From an uncultured Clostridia bacterium (GTDB lineage Bacteria > Bacillota > Clostridia > Christensenellales > Borkfalkiaceae): DNA of 64,000 nucleotides. The position numbers and the translations under genes are program-made. Position 1 is the first letter of the stretch, and each line of letters begins with the position of its first letter. Below, piece after piece: positions 8,296-18,330 of this stretch. The DNA lies in NCBI GenBank assembly GCA_947629535.1, contig CANREC010000001.1:1-64000 (forward strand), in the 5' to 3' direction. The notes under the pieces were generated by a model. The model saw nothing but the letters and a program-made list of their open reading frames with translations, was not told the origin of the DNA and ran no database searches.

Positions 8296-9630
8296 TTGGG
8301 AAAATATTTCGGAACAGACGGGTTCCGCGGGAGAGCAAACGAGACGCTGACGGCGATCCATGCCTTTCGGGTCGGGCGATTCTTGGGGAAGTATTTTTCA
8401 CGCGGGAAACGGGCAAAGATCTTGGTCGGGAAGGACACGCGGCTCTCTTCTTACATGTTTGAATATGCGCTGACGGCGGGAGCGACGGCATCGGGGGCGG
8501 ACGTGTATCTTTTGCATGTCACGACGACGCCGTCCGTTTCTTACCTTACCCGAACGGAAGGGTTTGACTGCGGCGTCATGATCTCCGCAAGCCATAATCC
8601 CTATACAGATAACGGCATCAAGCTCTTCAATGCGGGCGGCGAAAAGCTTGAAGATCAGGTTTTGAACCGCGTGGAGGAGTACCTTGACGGCGGAAACTTT
8701 CCCCTTGCCACAGGCGGCAAGATCGGGCGGTCCGTCGACTTTGTTGCGGGAAGAAATCGCTATCTTGCCTATCTCCTTACCCTTTCCCGCGCCTCTTTCC
8801 GCGGCATGCGTGTGGGGCTTGACTGCGCGAACGGCAGCGCGTGGCAGATCTCAAAAGCCGTTTTCGACGCACTCGGTGCCCGCGTCTATGCGATCGGCGT
8901 CGATCCGAACGGGACGAATATCAACGAAAACTGCGGATCGACACACATCGACGCGCTGCGGACGCTCGTTATGGAGCGAAATTTAGACGTCGGATTCGCC
9001 TTCGACGGAGACGCCGACCGCTGTATCTGTGTGGATGAACGGGGGGACGTCGTCGACGGGGACGGCATTCTCTATTTGTGCGCCCGATCCATGAAAAATC
9101 GCGGCGAGCTCGACGGAAACGGCGTCGTTGCGACCGTGATGAGCAATCTCGGGCTTGAGGAGAGCCTCGCGAGGGACGGGATCCGCCTTCTGCGCTGTGA
9201 AGTCGGGGATAAATTTGTGCATGACGGACTTGTTTCGAGCGGCTACATGCTCGGCGGCGAGCAGTCTGGTCACATTATCTTCAAGAAGGTCGCGGCGACG
9301 GGCGACGGGATCTTGACGGCGCTCAAGGTCATGGAGACCATGATGGAGAGCAAGTGTCCGCTTTCCTGCCTCGTGGAGGGGTTCAAACGCTTTCCCCAAT
9401 ACCTCAAAAACGTCAAAGTCAACGATAAAAGCGCCGTTATGACGGACGGAGCTGTCTTGCTTTCCCTCGAAGAGGCTCAAAAAAAGTTGGAAGGCGGAAG
9501 GGTTTTGCTGCGCGCGTCGGGGACGGAGCCTGTTGTCCGCATCCTTGCCGAGGGCGAGGACGGGAAACTCTGCAACGAAGTGCTTTCCTCGATAGAACGT
9601 GCCGTTCTGCACGTCGGGGAGGTCCTCTGA
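8296..9630 (+). CDS. glmM: Phosphoglucosamine mutase
   Basis: GKYFGTDGFRG N-terminus, active-site ISASHNPYTDNGIKLF, FDGDADR. TTG start at 8296 preceded by SD gggaggt; the ORF track extends to 8197. Confidence 0.93.
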   Translation: MGKYFGTDGFRGRANETLTAIHAFRVGRFLGKYFSRGKRAKILVGKDTRLSSYMFEYALTAGATASGADVYLLHVTTTPSVSYLTRTEGFDCGVMISASHNPYTDNGIKLFNAGGEKLEDQVLNRVEEYLDGGNFPLATGGKIGRSVDFVAGRNRYLAYLLTLSRASFRGMRVGLDCANGSAWQISKAVFDALGARVYAIGVDPNGTNINENCGSTHIDALRTLVMERNLDVGFAFDGDADRCICVDERGDVVDGDGILYLCARSMKNRGELDGNGVVATVMSNLGLEESLARDGIRLLRCEVGDKFVHDGLVSSGYMLGGEQSGHIIFKKVAATGDGILTALKVMETMMESKCPLSCLVEGFKRFPQYLKNVKVNDKSAVMTDGAVLLSLEEAQKKLEGGRVLLRASGTEPVVRILAEGEDGKLCNEVLSSIERAVLHVGEVL

Positions 9631-11396
9631 TGTGCGGCATTGTTGGATATATCGGGAAGAAACAGGCGGCGCCCGTCCTCATCGAAGGCCTTTATAAGCT
9701 CGAATACCGCGGATACGATTCGGTCGGTATCGCCGTATCCGACGGCGAGGAGCTCAGGATCGTCAAAAGAATCGGCCGCGTGAAGGAGATCGAGTGCGCG
9801 AGACGGGAAAGGGGGACGGTCGGGATCGGCCATACCCGCTGGGCGACGAACGGCGGCGTGAGCGTCGAAAACGCTCACCCGCACAGCTACAAAAATATTG
9901 TTCTCGTCCATAACGGCATTATAGAAAACGCCGAAAAACTCAAATACGACCTGTTGGCGAAGGGGGAGAAATTCTATTCGGAGACGGACAGCGAAGTGAT
10001 CGCCCATCTCATTGCCGACGCGTACAGCGGAGATCTTCTCGGCGCCGTGATGAGAGCCTGCTCACAGCTTACGGGTTCCTATGCTCTGGCCGTATTCTCC
10101 ACGGATGAGCCGAGAATGCTCGTCTGCGCCCGCATGCACAGTCCTCTCATTGTCGGAAAGGCAAAAGAAGGGCTCGTCGTCGCGAGCGACATTCCCGCCG
10201 TCGCCGAAAAGGATGCGCGCCTTTACACCCTCAACGACGGGGAATTTGCAAAGCTTGAAGGGGATGAGCTCCTTTTCTTCAGCGCCGCCGGGAGGAGGAT
10301 CGGGAAGGATACGATCGAATTTGACTTGAATGAAGGCTGTGTAGAATGGAACGGCCGCCACTTCATGCGTAAGGAGATCGATGAAATTCCGAAAGTTTTA
10401 CAGGCTTCTCGGCTTGAAATCGAGAATGATTCCTGTTTTTCGGACTTTTACAAAGTACTATGTCAGACAGAGTATATCCAGATCGTTGCCTGCGGGACGG
10501 CTTACCACAGCGGTTTGTGCCTGAAATCTGCCATGGAACGTATCTGCCGTGTCCCTACGGAAGTCTGCATCGCGAGTGAGTATCGCTATTCAGATCCCAT
10601 TGTGGCGAAGGGGACGCTCCTCATCGCGATCAGTCAAAGCGGGGAGACGGCCGACACGATCGCCGCCGTCCGTCTCGCAAAGAAACGGGGCGCCTATGTC
10701 GCCGCCGTGGTCAATGTCAGATATTCCTCTCTGACCCGCCTTGCCGACGTCGTTTTGTATACGCAGGCGGGAAGGGAAGTTGCTGTTGCCGCGACCAAGA
10801 GTTTCAACGCTCAGCTCATCGCGCTGTATTCCATTGCCGAAACGGTTGCCTCGGTCAAGGGCGTCAAAGCTCCCTCGCTCACGGGCCTTGCGCGGAAGGC
10901 GGCAGAGACGATTGCGATCTCCGAGACGGTCCGCAGTTGGACGCCCTATTTTGTCGGGGCAAAGAGCGCCTACTTCATCGGGCGCGGGGCGGACATGTGT
11001 GCCGCGCTTGAGGGCAGCCTCAAGCTCAAGGAGATCTCCTATCTTCCGAGCGAGGGATATGCGGCGGGGGAGCTCAAACACGGGACGCTTGCGCTCATCG
11101 AACCGTATACGCCCGTCGTTGCGATCATCACGCGTCGGGACATCGCCCAAAAGACGATGAATGCCGTCCGTGAGGCGTACTCGCGCGGCGCCGTCATCTT
11201 CCTTGTCACATGTTTTAAGGAATTTTGTGACGAAAAGGAAGTCACAGCATCCGTTTTGATCCCGAAATGTCCGCCCGACTATTCGCCCATCCTTTCCGTC
11301 ATTCCGCTGCAGTTGCTTGCCTACTATACCTCGGTCGCACGCGGAAACGATCCCGACAAACCCAGAAACCTCGCAAAAAGTGTCACGGTAGAGTAA
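9630..11396 (+). CDS. glmS: Glutamine-fructose-6-phosphate aminotransferase (isomerizing)
   Basis: MCGIVGYIGKK N-terminal Ntn hydrolase; SIS domains (AISQSGETADTIAAV); overlaps the glmM stop (TGATG). Confidence 0.95.
   Translation: MCGIVGYIGKKQAAPVLIEGLYKLEYRGYDSVGIAVSDGEELRIVKRIGRVKEIECARRERGTVGIGHTRWATNGGVSVENAHPHSYKNIVLVHNGIIENAEKLKYDLLAKGEKFYSETDSEVIAHLIADAYSGDLLGAVMRACSQLTGSYALAVFSTDEPRMLVCARMHSPLIVGKAKEGLVVASDIPAVAEKDARLYTLNDGEFAKLEGDELLFFSAAGRRIGKDTIEFDLNEGCVEWNGRHFMRKEIDEIPKVLQASRLEIENDSCFSDFYKVLCQTEYIQIVACGTAYHSGLCLKSAMERICRVPTEVCIASEYRYSDPIVAKGTLLIAISQSGETADTIAAVRLAKKRGAYVAAVVNVRYSSLTRLADVVLYTQAGREVAVAATKSFNAQLIALYSIAETVASVKGVKAPSLTGLARKAAETIAISETVRSWTPYFVGAKSAYFIGRGADMCAALEGSLKLKEISYLPSEGYAAGELKHGTLALIEPYTPVVAIITRRDIAQKTMNAVREAYSRGAVIFLVTCFKEFCDEKEVTASVLIPKCPPDYSPILSVIPLQLLAYYTSVARGNDPDKPRNLAKSVTVE
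10454..10476 (+). repeat. Dispersed palindromic motif, copy 2, inside glmS
   Basis: agtactatgtcagacagagtata; encodes KVLCQTEY in the glmS frame. Confidence 0.6.
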
Positions 11397-11411
11397 GTTT
11401 TTCGAAAGCAT

Positions 11412-11441
11412 TGCGCCGCCGATCGTCCGATCGGCGGCGCA
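11412..11441 (+). terminator. Strong hairpin after glmS
   Basis: TGCGCCGCCGATCG-TC-CGATCGGCGGCGCA. Confidence 0.65.
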
Positions 11442-11467
11442 CCATTTATTTGTTTGTTAAAAGTTCA

Positions 11468-12442
11468 TCACCCGATCCGTCTGATGAAGGGGTGGTAGTT
11501 GAGGATCTTTTCGATCTCGGCGAGGGCGTCGGCGGGGATCTCGAATCCGCTTGCGGCGATATTGGAGCAGAGCTGTTTCATCTTGCTTGCCCCCGTGATG
11601 ACCGTGGTGATTTGTTTCAGGCGCAGGATCCATGCAAGTGCGAGCACGGAGAGGGGGACGTTCAGCTCGTTTGCGACCTTCAGAAGTTTTTCGACTTTGT
11701 CGAGGTTTTCTTCGGTGAGAAGGTTGTTGATCTGCCTGTCGGCCTGCCACGTCGCACGGGAACCCTCGGGAAGAGGCATTCCCTTTCGGTACTTCCCCGT
11801 CAGCAATCCCTGTGAAAGGGGAGAGAAGGGCGTGATCCCGATGCCAAACCGTTCGCAAATGCCGACGATCTCATCTTCGATGTATCTGTCGACCATATTA
11901 TATTGCGGTTGGATGACGGAGAGAGGACGGTTTCCGTCACGTTCTGCCGTCAGGATCCCCTCGACGATCTGCGCGGGTGTCCATTCCGAGACGCCGTAGT
12001 AGAGGATCTTGCCTTCCTTGACGAGGTCGGAGAGAACTTCCACCGTCTCTGCGATGGGAGTGGTCGGGTCGAACCGATGGCAGAAATAGAGGTCGAGATA
12101 GTCGAGCCCCATATTTTTGAGGGTGTTTTCGAGCTGTTCCTTGATGTGTTTTCTGCTCAATCCCCACTCATTGGCGCCTCGGCCCATGGGGAAGAATACC
12201 TTTGAGGAGACGACATATTCGCTCCGTCTGTGTTCCTTCAGTACCTTTCCGAAGAACCGTTCTGCCTCGCCGCCCGAGTAAGCGTCTGCGCAGTCGAAGA
12301 AATTCACGCCGAGCTCGAAAGCTCTGTTGACAGTCTCTTTTGCCGTCTCGACGGCGGAGGTGTCGGAGAGGTCGGTGACCCAGCTGCCGAGGGCGATTTC
12401 AGAGAGTTTGAGACCCGTCTTTCCCATGTTCCGATAGTTCAT
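11468..12442 (-). CDS. Aldo/keto reductase
   Basis: MNYRNMGKTGLKLSEIALGSW; FDCADAYSGGEAE; LDYLDLYFCHRFDP. Confidence 0.9.
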   Translation of the reverse strand: MNYRNMGKTGLKLSEIALGSWVTDLSDTSAVETAKETVNRAFELGVNFFDCADAYSGGEAERFFGKVLKEHRRSEYVVSSKVFFPMGRGANEWGLSRKHIKEQLENTLKNMGLDYLDLYFCHRFDPTTPIAETVEVLSDLVKEGKILYYGVSEWTPAQIVEGILTAERDGNRPLSVIQPQYNMVDRYIEDEIVGICERFGIGITPFSPLSQGLLTGKYRKGMPLPEGSRATWQADRQINNLLTEENLDKVEKLLKVANELNVPLSVLALAWILRLKQITTVITGASKMKQLCSNIAASGFEIPADALAEIEKILNYHPFIRRIG

Positions 12443-13692
12443 ATTTGCTCCTCTGAAGGTTTATTTTCATGTTTTTTCTCTGTTTTATACGACCATTTCA
12501 TCAAGATCGGGGTGAGAATGGAAGAGAGAAGGATGATGGCGATGACGAAGGGGTAGATCTTTGCGTCGACAAGTCCCGTCGCGACGCCCTTTTCCGTACA
12601 GATCAGAACGACTTCCGCCCTCACCATCATGCCGATGCCCACGCGGAAACTTTCGCGCAAGGAGAACTTGCACAGTTTCGCGCCGAGGCCGCAGCCGATC
12701 AGTTTCCCGAGAAGTCCCGCAGCAACGAATGCGACGCCGAATCCAAGGAACTTCAAATCGATCTCGGCAAAATATTTGATGTTGCTCATGCCGATAAAGG
12801 CAAAGAAGATGGGGGAAAAGATGAGGTATCCCATCTCGTCCACCTTGTTTTCGACATAGGGGGTTTCGGAAAGCGTCCCGCCGAGTAATAGTCCCGCGAG
12901 GTATGCGCCTGTGATGTCCGCAACGCCGAAGATCTTTTCGGCGAGATAGGCATATAAAAAGCATGCGGCGAGGGAGATGATCGGCACCCTGCGGTTGTGG
13001 GGAGCCTTCCGCTCCATCAGGTCGAAAAGTTTCCTCAGACATACGCCGACGGCGATCGCGGCGATGAAGAAAACGACGATCTTGATGACGACGAGCCCCG
13101 CGCCGGGGTTGAACCAATCCCATCCGCCGCCTTCACTCCCGCCTGAAAAGCCCGTGAGGACGGAGAGGATGACGATGCCGATGACGTCGTCGATGACTGC
13201 TGCAGCCACGATGGAAGTTCCCACCTTTGAATCGAGCTTTCCGAGTTCCTTTAAGACTGCGACGGTGACGGAGACGGAAGTTGCCGTCAGAATGGCGCCG
13301 TAAAAGAGGTTGGAGATGACGCCGCTGTCCGGCATAAAGAGGAATGCGACGAGAGTGCCGAGGCCCATGGGGACAACGACGCCGAGGGCGGTGATGACGA
13401 TCGCGGCAATGCCCGTCTGTTTGAGTTTTTTGAGATCGGTGCCGAGCCCTGCAGAGAACATGATGAGCACGACGCCGATCTTGCTCATCACGGAGAGAAC
13501 ATATGTAATGTCTGCTCCGAAGAAGGCGTTTTCGAGAGGGGCCCAAGGAATGTAATGCAAAAGACCTATCAGGATCCCCGCAAGCAGCATGCCGAGCACG
13601 GCGGGCATACCGCATTTATGAGCGCCGAGCCCCATGAGCTTGGAAAGGAGCAGGATGACGGCGAGAGGGAGTAAAATTTCAAAAGCTTCCAT
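12439..13692 (-). CDS. Cation:proton antiporter (CPA2-type)
   Basis: MEAFEILLPLAVILLLSKLMGLGAHKCGMPAVLGMLLAGILIG..., about 12 hydrophobic segments, AAAVIDDVIGIVILS motif. Confidence 0.85.
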   Translation of the reverse strand: MEAFEILLPLAVILLLSKLMGLGAHKCGMPAVLGMLLAGILIGLLHYIPWAPLENAFFGADITYVLSVMSKIGVVLIMFSAGLGTDLKKLKQTGIAAIVITALGVVVPMGLGTLVAFLFMPDSGVISNLFYGAILTATSVSVTVAVLKELGKLDSKVGTSIVAAAVIDDVIGIVILSVLTGFSGGSEGGGWDWFNPGAGLVVIKIVVFFIAAIAVGVCLRKLFDLMERKAPHNRRVPIISLAACFLYAYLAEKIFGVADITGAYLAGLLLGGTLSETPYVENKVDEMGYLIFSPIFFAFIGMSNIKYFAEIDLKFLGFGVAFVAAGLLGKLIGCGLGAKLCKFSLRESFRVGIGMMVRAEVVLICTEKGVATGLVDAKIYPFVIAIILLSSILTPILMKWSYKTEKKHENKPSEEQI

Positions 13693-13786
13693 ATTGTTTG
13701 CCTGAAGGCGCCTTTTGAGAGGCAACCCTATCTATTATAGTCTTTTTCCGTCGAAAAGCAACTTTTTCACGGTACATCTTCAAACA

Positions 13787-13816
13787 AAATCCCCGAAATT
13801 CTCTTTTTCGGGGATT
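13787..13816. terminator. Terminator-like hairpin
   Basis: aatccccgaaa ttctct ttttcggggatt. Confidence 0.5.
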
Positions 13817-13868
13817 GCTTTCGGGGAACCGCTTGCTATTTTTTCATCGCTATGGTATAATATGGGAA

Positions 13869-14264
13869 ATGCTGACCGAATGCGGGCCCGTTAGCGAAAT
13901 GCGGGCAAGACAAATGAATCCTGTCGTCCTCGCCTTCGTCGGGGATGCCGTCTATACGCTGTTTGTGCGCGAGCGGCTTGCGCTCTCATCGGGGGAAAAG
14001 GCAGGCATGCTCAACAGGCGTGCCTCTGAGATCGTCTCTGCTCACGGCCAGAGCGATCTGGTGGAGAAGATCCTTCCCATTTTGACGGAAGAGGAGACGG
14101 AGATCTACCATCGCGGCAGGAACGCCAAGAAACAGACGAAGAGCAAGAATGCGAGCGTGGGGGAATATGTGCGTTCCACGGGGTTTGAGGCGGTGATCGG
14201 CTATCTTTATCTCACGGGGCAGACCCAAAGGATAGAGGAAATCATCTTTACGGAGCAGGCATGA
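13869..14264 (+). CDS. mrnC: Mini-ribonuclease III
   Basis: MNPVVLAFVGDAVYTLFVRERL; RGRNAKKQTKSKNASVGEYVRSTGFEAVIGYLYL; ATG 13869 lies 7 nt after a TATAAT box. Confidence 0.9.
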   Translation: MLTECGPVSEMRARQMNPVVLAFVGDAVYTLFVRERLALSSGEKAGMLNRRASEIVSAHGQSDLVEKILPILTEEETEIYHRGRNAKKQTKSKNASVGEYVRSTGFEAVIGYLYLTGQTQRIEEIIFTEQA

Positions 14265-14980
14265 GGACAGAAGGCAGAAACGCCGTTTTGGAACTTCTCA
14301 AAACGGATAAAACGATCGATAAGATCTTACTTGAAAAGGGCGCACAGGGTACGCTCGGGAAAATATTCGCCGAGGCGAGGAAGAAGGGCGTTCGCGTTCA
14401 GTTTGTTGACCGCGCGGTCCTCGACAGGGAGAGCGCAGACGGCCGTCATCAAGGGGTCGTCGCCTATACTTCGGATTTCGTCTATGCGGATCTCTTTGAA
14501 CTCGGGGGCGGCGAGAACAGTCTCATCGTGCTCTGTGACGGCATCGAGGACGTTCACAACCTCGGCTCCATTCTCCGCGTAGCCGAATGCGCGGGAGCGG
14601 ACGGCGTCGTTATTCCCAAGGCTAAGGGGGCGAGCGTGACTGAGGCCGTCATCCGCATTTCAGCAGGCGCGGCGGAGCACATTCCCGTTGCGAAGGTCCC
14701 ATCCATCAATTACGCCATCGACTGCTTGAAGGAGCGCGGCTACTGGATCTACGGATTGGAGGCCGGCGGCGAGAGCATCTATCAAACGGAACTCAGCGGC
14801 AAAGTGGCCCTCGTCGTGGGGGGAGAAGATTCGGGCGTCAGACGTCTCACACGGCAAAAATGCGATAAAATTTTGTCGATCCCGCTCTTCGGAAAGGTAA
14901 ATTCGCTCAATGCTTCCGTCGCGCTCGGCATTGCGGCATATGAGGTCGTTCGTGCAAGAATTGAAAAAAGAAACGGATGA
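14261..14980 (+). CDS. rlmB: 23S rRNA (guanosine-2'-O)-methyltransferase, TrmH/RlmB family
   Basis: LCDGIEDVHNLGSILRVAECAGADGVVIPK; VGGEDSGVRRLTRQKCDKILSIPLFGKVNSLNASVALGIAAYE. Confidence 0.9.
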   Translation: MRTEGRNAVLELLKTDKTIDKILLEKGAQGTLGKIFAEARKKGVRVQFVDRAVLDRESADGRHQGVVAYTSDFVYADLFELGGGENSLIVLCDGIEDVHNLGSILRVAECAGADGVVIPKAKGASVTEAVIRISAGAAEHIPVAKVPSINYAIDCLKERGYWIYGLEAGGESIYQTELSGKVALVVGGEDSGVRRLTRQKCDKILSIPLFGKVNSLNASVALGIAAYEVVRARIEKRNG

Positions 14981-15500
14981 AACGCTTGTCAAGCGGGCGC
15001 AAAGCGGTGAAACGGCGGCGACGGAGGAGCTTCTCCTTCGCTATAAGAACGCCGTCCTTGCGCGTGCGCGGAAATTTTTTCTCGTCGGGGGCGAGACGGA
15101 CGATCTCGTGCAGGAGGGGATGATCGGCCTCTACACGGCGATCTGTGCCTTCGACCCCGCGGCGGGCAAACGTTTCAAAAATTTTGCCTATCTCTGTGTG
15201 ACGAGACGTATCTATGACGTCCTGCGTGCGGCGGGAAGGCAGATCGTTTTCGGGGACGTCGACCCCGACACCGTCGAAAGCGGGGATTCTCCCGAAGAAT
15301 TTTTGATCGATGACGAATCGACGAGGGAGATCCAGTCCAAACTCATGACGGTCTTGAGCGATTTTGAATTCCGCGTCATGACGATGTATCTTGACGGCAT
15401 GAGCTATCGGCAGATCTCCGCCGCCACGGGAAAAGAGATCAAGAGCATCGATAACGCTTTGGCGCGTGCAAAACGGAAACTTATCGGCTATCTGAAGTAA
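14940..15500 (+). CDS. sigH: RNA polymerase sporulation sigma factor SigH
   Basis: DDLVQEGMIGLYTAICAFDPAAGKRFKNFAYLCVTRRIYDVLR; follows rlmB with a 41 nt overlap. Confidence 0.85.
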   Translation: MRSFVQELKKETDETLVKRAQSGETAATEELLLRYKNAVLARARKFFLVGGETDDLVQEGMIGLYTAICAFDPAAGKRFKNFAYLCVTRRIYDVLRAAGRQIVFGDVDPDTVESGDSPEEFLIDDESTREIQSKLMTVLSDFEFRVMTMYLDGMSYRQISAATGKEIKSIDNALARAKRKLIGYLK

Positions 15501-15530
15501 ACCACTTTCGGCAAAAGGAATCAGACGATC

Positions 15531-16238
15531 ATGTATGCAAACGTCTTTCTCCATGTACAGGCACTACAATTTATCTTGCTGTGCCTCGTGCCTTTGAGTG
15601 CCTATGCGACCTATAAAAACAGAATTCTTTCCTTTGTTGCCGTCTACGGTTTAGCCGTATGGTTTCTTGTGTTCAAAGGGGCGGAATATTGGAACTCGAA
15701 CAGTCCTCCCATGGACATCAGCGCCATCTGTTATTTTCTGTATGCGCTTTGCGCCTTTCTTCCCGTGCGGCCCCTCAAAGTTGCCGCCGCACAGATCGCG
15801 GGCCTCTGCGGCATCGTCTATGGTCTTGTCATGCTCTCGGCGCCCCAAATTTTCAGTGCACGGGACACGAACGAGATGACCTTTTATCTTGCCATCGTCA
15901 ACCACGCGCTTCTCTTCTTCGGCGGTCTTGTGATGTTCGGCCACGTTCGGTTTGCAAAGACGGATATCATTTGGCATCTTGCCATCTTGGGCGGCATCAT
16001 TGCCTATATCGAGATTTGCATCGCTAAGGGCGTCGCAGAAGGGAACGCCGTCTTTTCCAAGATCGTCGACGGGACGATCATTCAGATCGCCGTACCGACC
16101 TTCTCGATGACGTGGTGGTACTACGTCCTCTATTATGTCATCGTGTTCGGCTTGCTCTGTCTCTGGATCGCGCTGACCTATGCGATCAACCGCAACGCCG
16201 TAAGTTCTAAACAAAAAATCGGCTTTTTTGCCGTTTGA
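15531..16238 (+). CDS. YwaF-like (TIGR02206-type) membrane protein
   Basis: 235 aa, about 7 hydrophobic segments; MTWWYYVLYYVIVFG near the C-terminus. Confidence 0.55.
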   Translation: MYANVFLHVQALQFILLCLVPLSAYATYKNRILSFVAVYGLAVWFLVFKGAEYWNSNSPPMDISAICYFLYALCAFLPVRPLKVAAAQIAGLCGIVYGLVMLSAPQIFSARDTNEMTFYLAIVNHALLFFGGLVMFGHVRFAKTDIIWHLAILGGIIAYIEICIAKGVAEGNAVFSKIVDGTIIQIAVPTFSMTWWYYVLYYVIVFGLLCLWIALTYAINRNAVSSKQKIGFFAV

Positions 16239-16246
16239 GGAGTTAT

Positions 16247-17968
16247 ATGCACCTTTCGCTATACCGAAAATTCCGTCCGCAGTCCTTTGATGAGATGGTG
16301 CGGCAGGAACACGTTGTCCGCGTTCTCAAGAATCAGATCGAAAGCGGATCGGTCGGGCATGCCTATCTCTTTACGGGGCCGCGTGGCACGGGGAAAACGA
16401 CGGTCGCGCGTATCTTTGCCCGTGCCATTAACTGCGAAAGTCCGCTCAACGGCTCGCCCTGCGGGGAATGCCCTGCCTGTCTTGCATTGCATAACGGATC
16501 GCTTGACATCACCGAGATCGATGCGGCCTCTAACAACGGCGTCAACGAGATGCGGGATCTCCGTGAGAAGGTCCAGTATCCGCCTGTCAACGGAAAATAT
16601 AAAGTCTACATCATCGACGAAGTCCACATGCTGACGGACAGCGCGTTCAATGCGCTCCTCAAGACGTTGGAAGAACCGCCCGCCCATGCGGTGTTCATTC
16701 TCGCGACGACAGAGCCGCAAAAGCTTCCCGCCACGATCATGTCCCGCTGTATGCGTCTGGATTTCAAACTCATTCCTGAGGAGGATCTCGAAAAGCATCT
16801 TATGCGGGTGCTCGACGAGATCGGGAAGAAATACGAGAAAGAGGCCGTCTCCGCCATTGCCCGCGCGGGTGCGGGGAGTGACAGGGATATGCTCTCCATT
16901 GCCGAGATGTGTATCGCCTATTCGGATGAACTCACCTATGAGGGCGTCACGGCCGTCTTGGGAGCGGCGGATCTTCACGTCAACTGCGGGCTCGTTTCGG
17001 CGCTCCTTCACGCTGACTGTGCGGCGGCGGTCGAACGGACGGAGAAGATCCTCTCCGAAGGGAAGGCGGTCGGCGTGCTCGTGAGGGATGTGCTCGACCT
17101 TCTGAACCAAGTGCTCGTTGCAAAGACGTGCCCGACGGCGGAAGCCCTGCTGTCTCTGCCCAAAGAGCTGTTTTCGGAAGTCAAGGCGCTTGCGGACGGT
17201 GCGGACGGACGGGCCATTCTGCGTGCCACAGAGATCATGGCAAAGACGGAGAGCGAACTTCGCTATACTGCCTCGCCGCGCATCGTCTTGGAGACGGCGA
17301 TCGTGCGCATTGCCACGCCCGCGCAGGATCAAGATATCGACGCATTGCTGTTGCGCATGAATGCGCTTGAAGAGGAACTTTCTCAAATCAAGTCGGGCAG
17401 TCTTGCCGTGGCGCAAGTGCAGGTTTCGCCGATGCCCGCCTCGACTGCGGCCGAGCGGGAAACGCAAGCGGAAGAGGAACTTCCGCCTCCGCCCGAGGAG
17501 CCCTTTTTCGCAGATGCTTATTTCTCGGATGAAGGGGATGATTTTTCCGGAAAACAGACCAAAAAGGAAGAAAAACCCGAACAAAAGGCCGAAAGCGGCA
17601 CGGGATCTGAGAAAAGTTCAGCAAAGACCGCTCCGTCGGCGGCACCGCCCGTCCTTCCCAAGGATGCGATGGCAGTATTCGGCCTGTTCATGCGCACGCT
17701 CAGAAAGATGTGCAGGAACGGCGTCCTCGTCACCATCTGTTCCGATCTCGAGGCCGAGTACGATGGGACGCTCTTCGTTCTCTATACCGACAACGATACC
17801 GTGCTTCGTTCGCTCAAGCGTGAGGAACATGCGGAGATCATTAAGCAAGTGCTCTCCCAGATCGGGATCACGGAATACGACGTCCGGAAACGCGGGCAGA
17901 CCGCGAAGGCCGACGCGATGGATCAGCTCAAAAAGGATTTCAAAGATTATCCGATAGAATTGAAATAA
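16247..17968 (+). CDS. dnaX: DNA polymerase III subunit gamma/tau
   Basis: LYRKFRPQSFDEMVRQEHVVRVLKNQI; GPRGTGKTTVARIFARAINC; DEVHMLTDSAFNALLKTLEEPP. Confidence 0.95.
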   Translation: MHLSLYRKFRPQSFDEMVRQEHVVRVLKNQIESGSVGHAYLFTGPRGTGKTTVARIFARAINCESPLNGSPCGECPACLALHNGSLDITEIDAASNNGVNEMRDLREKVQYPPVNGKYKVYIIDEVHMLTDSAFNALLKTLEEPPAHAVFILATTEPQKLPATIMSRCMRLDFKLIPEEDLEKHLMRVLDEIGKKYEKEAVSAIARAGAGSDRDMLSIAEMCIAYSDELTYEGVTAVLGAADLHVNCGLVSALLHADCAAAVERTEKILSEGKAVGVLVRDVLDLLNQVLVAKTCPTAEALLSLPKELFSEVKALADGADGRAILRATEIMAKTESELRYTASPRIVLETAIVRIATPAQDQDIDALLLRMNALEEELSQIKSGSLAVAQVQVSPMPASTAAERETQAEEELPPPPEEPFFADAYFSDEGDDFSGKQTKKEEKPEQKAESGTGSEKSSAKTAPSAAPPVLPKDAMAVFGLFMRTLRKMCRNGVLVTICSDLEAEYDGTLFVLYTDNDTVLRSLKREEHAEIIKQVLSQIGITEYDVRKRGQTAKADAMDQLKKDFKDYPIELK

Positions 17969-17981
17969 AGGAGGAAAACAG

Positions 17982-18329
17982 ATGTCATATGGCAGAGGCG
18001 GCCCCGCGGGCGGCATGGGAAACATGCAGAATCTCATGAAACAGGCACAAAAGATGCAGGAGGAAATGCAGGAGACAGAAAAGCTCCTCGATGAGTGGGA
18101 GATCGTCGGGACGGCCGGCGGCGAAGCCGTGGTCGTATATATGAATGCAAAGAAGATCATCGACGGGATCGAGATCGATAAGGATGTCATCGATCCCGAG
18201 GACGGAGAGATGCTTGAGGACTTGGTCCTCGCCGCCATTTTGGACGGATACAAGAAGGCAGACGCCGTCTATCAGGAGAAGATGGCGAAGTTCGGCGCGG
18301 CAGGCGGGAACTTGGGAGGTCTCTTCTAA
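17982..18329 (+). CDS. YbaB/EbfC family nucleoid-associated protein
   Basis: [19 protein letters not shown]..., between dnaX and recR. Confidence 0.92.
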   Translation: MSYGRGGPAGGMGNMQNLMKQAQKMQEEMQETEKLLDEWEIVGTAGGEAVVVYMNAKKIIDGIEIDKDVIDPEDGEMLEDLVLAAILDGYKKADAVYQEKMAKFGAAGGNLGGLF

Positions 18330-18330
18330 A

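Noticed and set aside
9500-9640. glmS ribozyme upstream of glmS
   Set aside because: glmS overlaps the glmM stop, so there is no leader space, and no ribozyme core was recognised.
16259-17584. 441 aa minus-strand ORF
   Set aside because: Antisense to dnaX.
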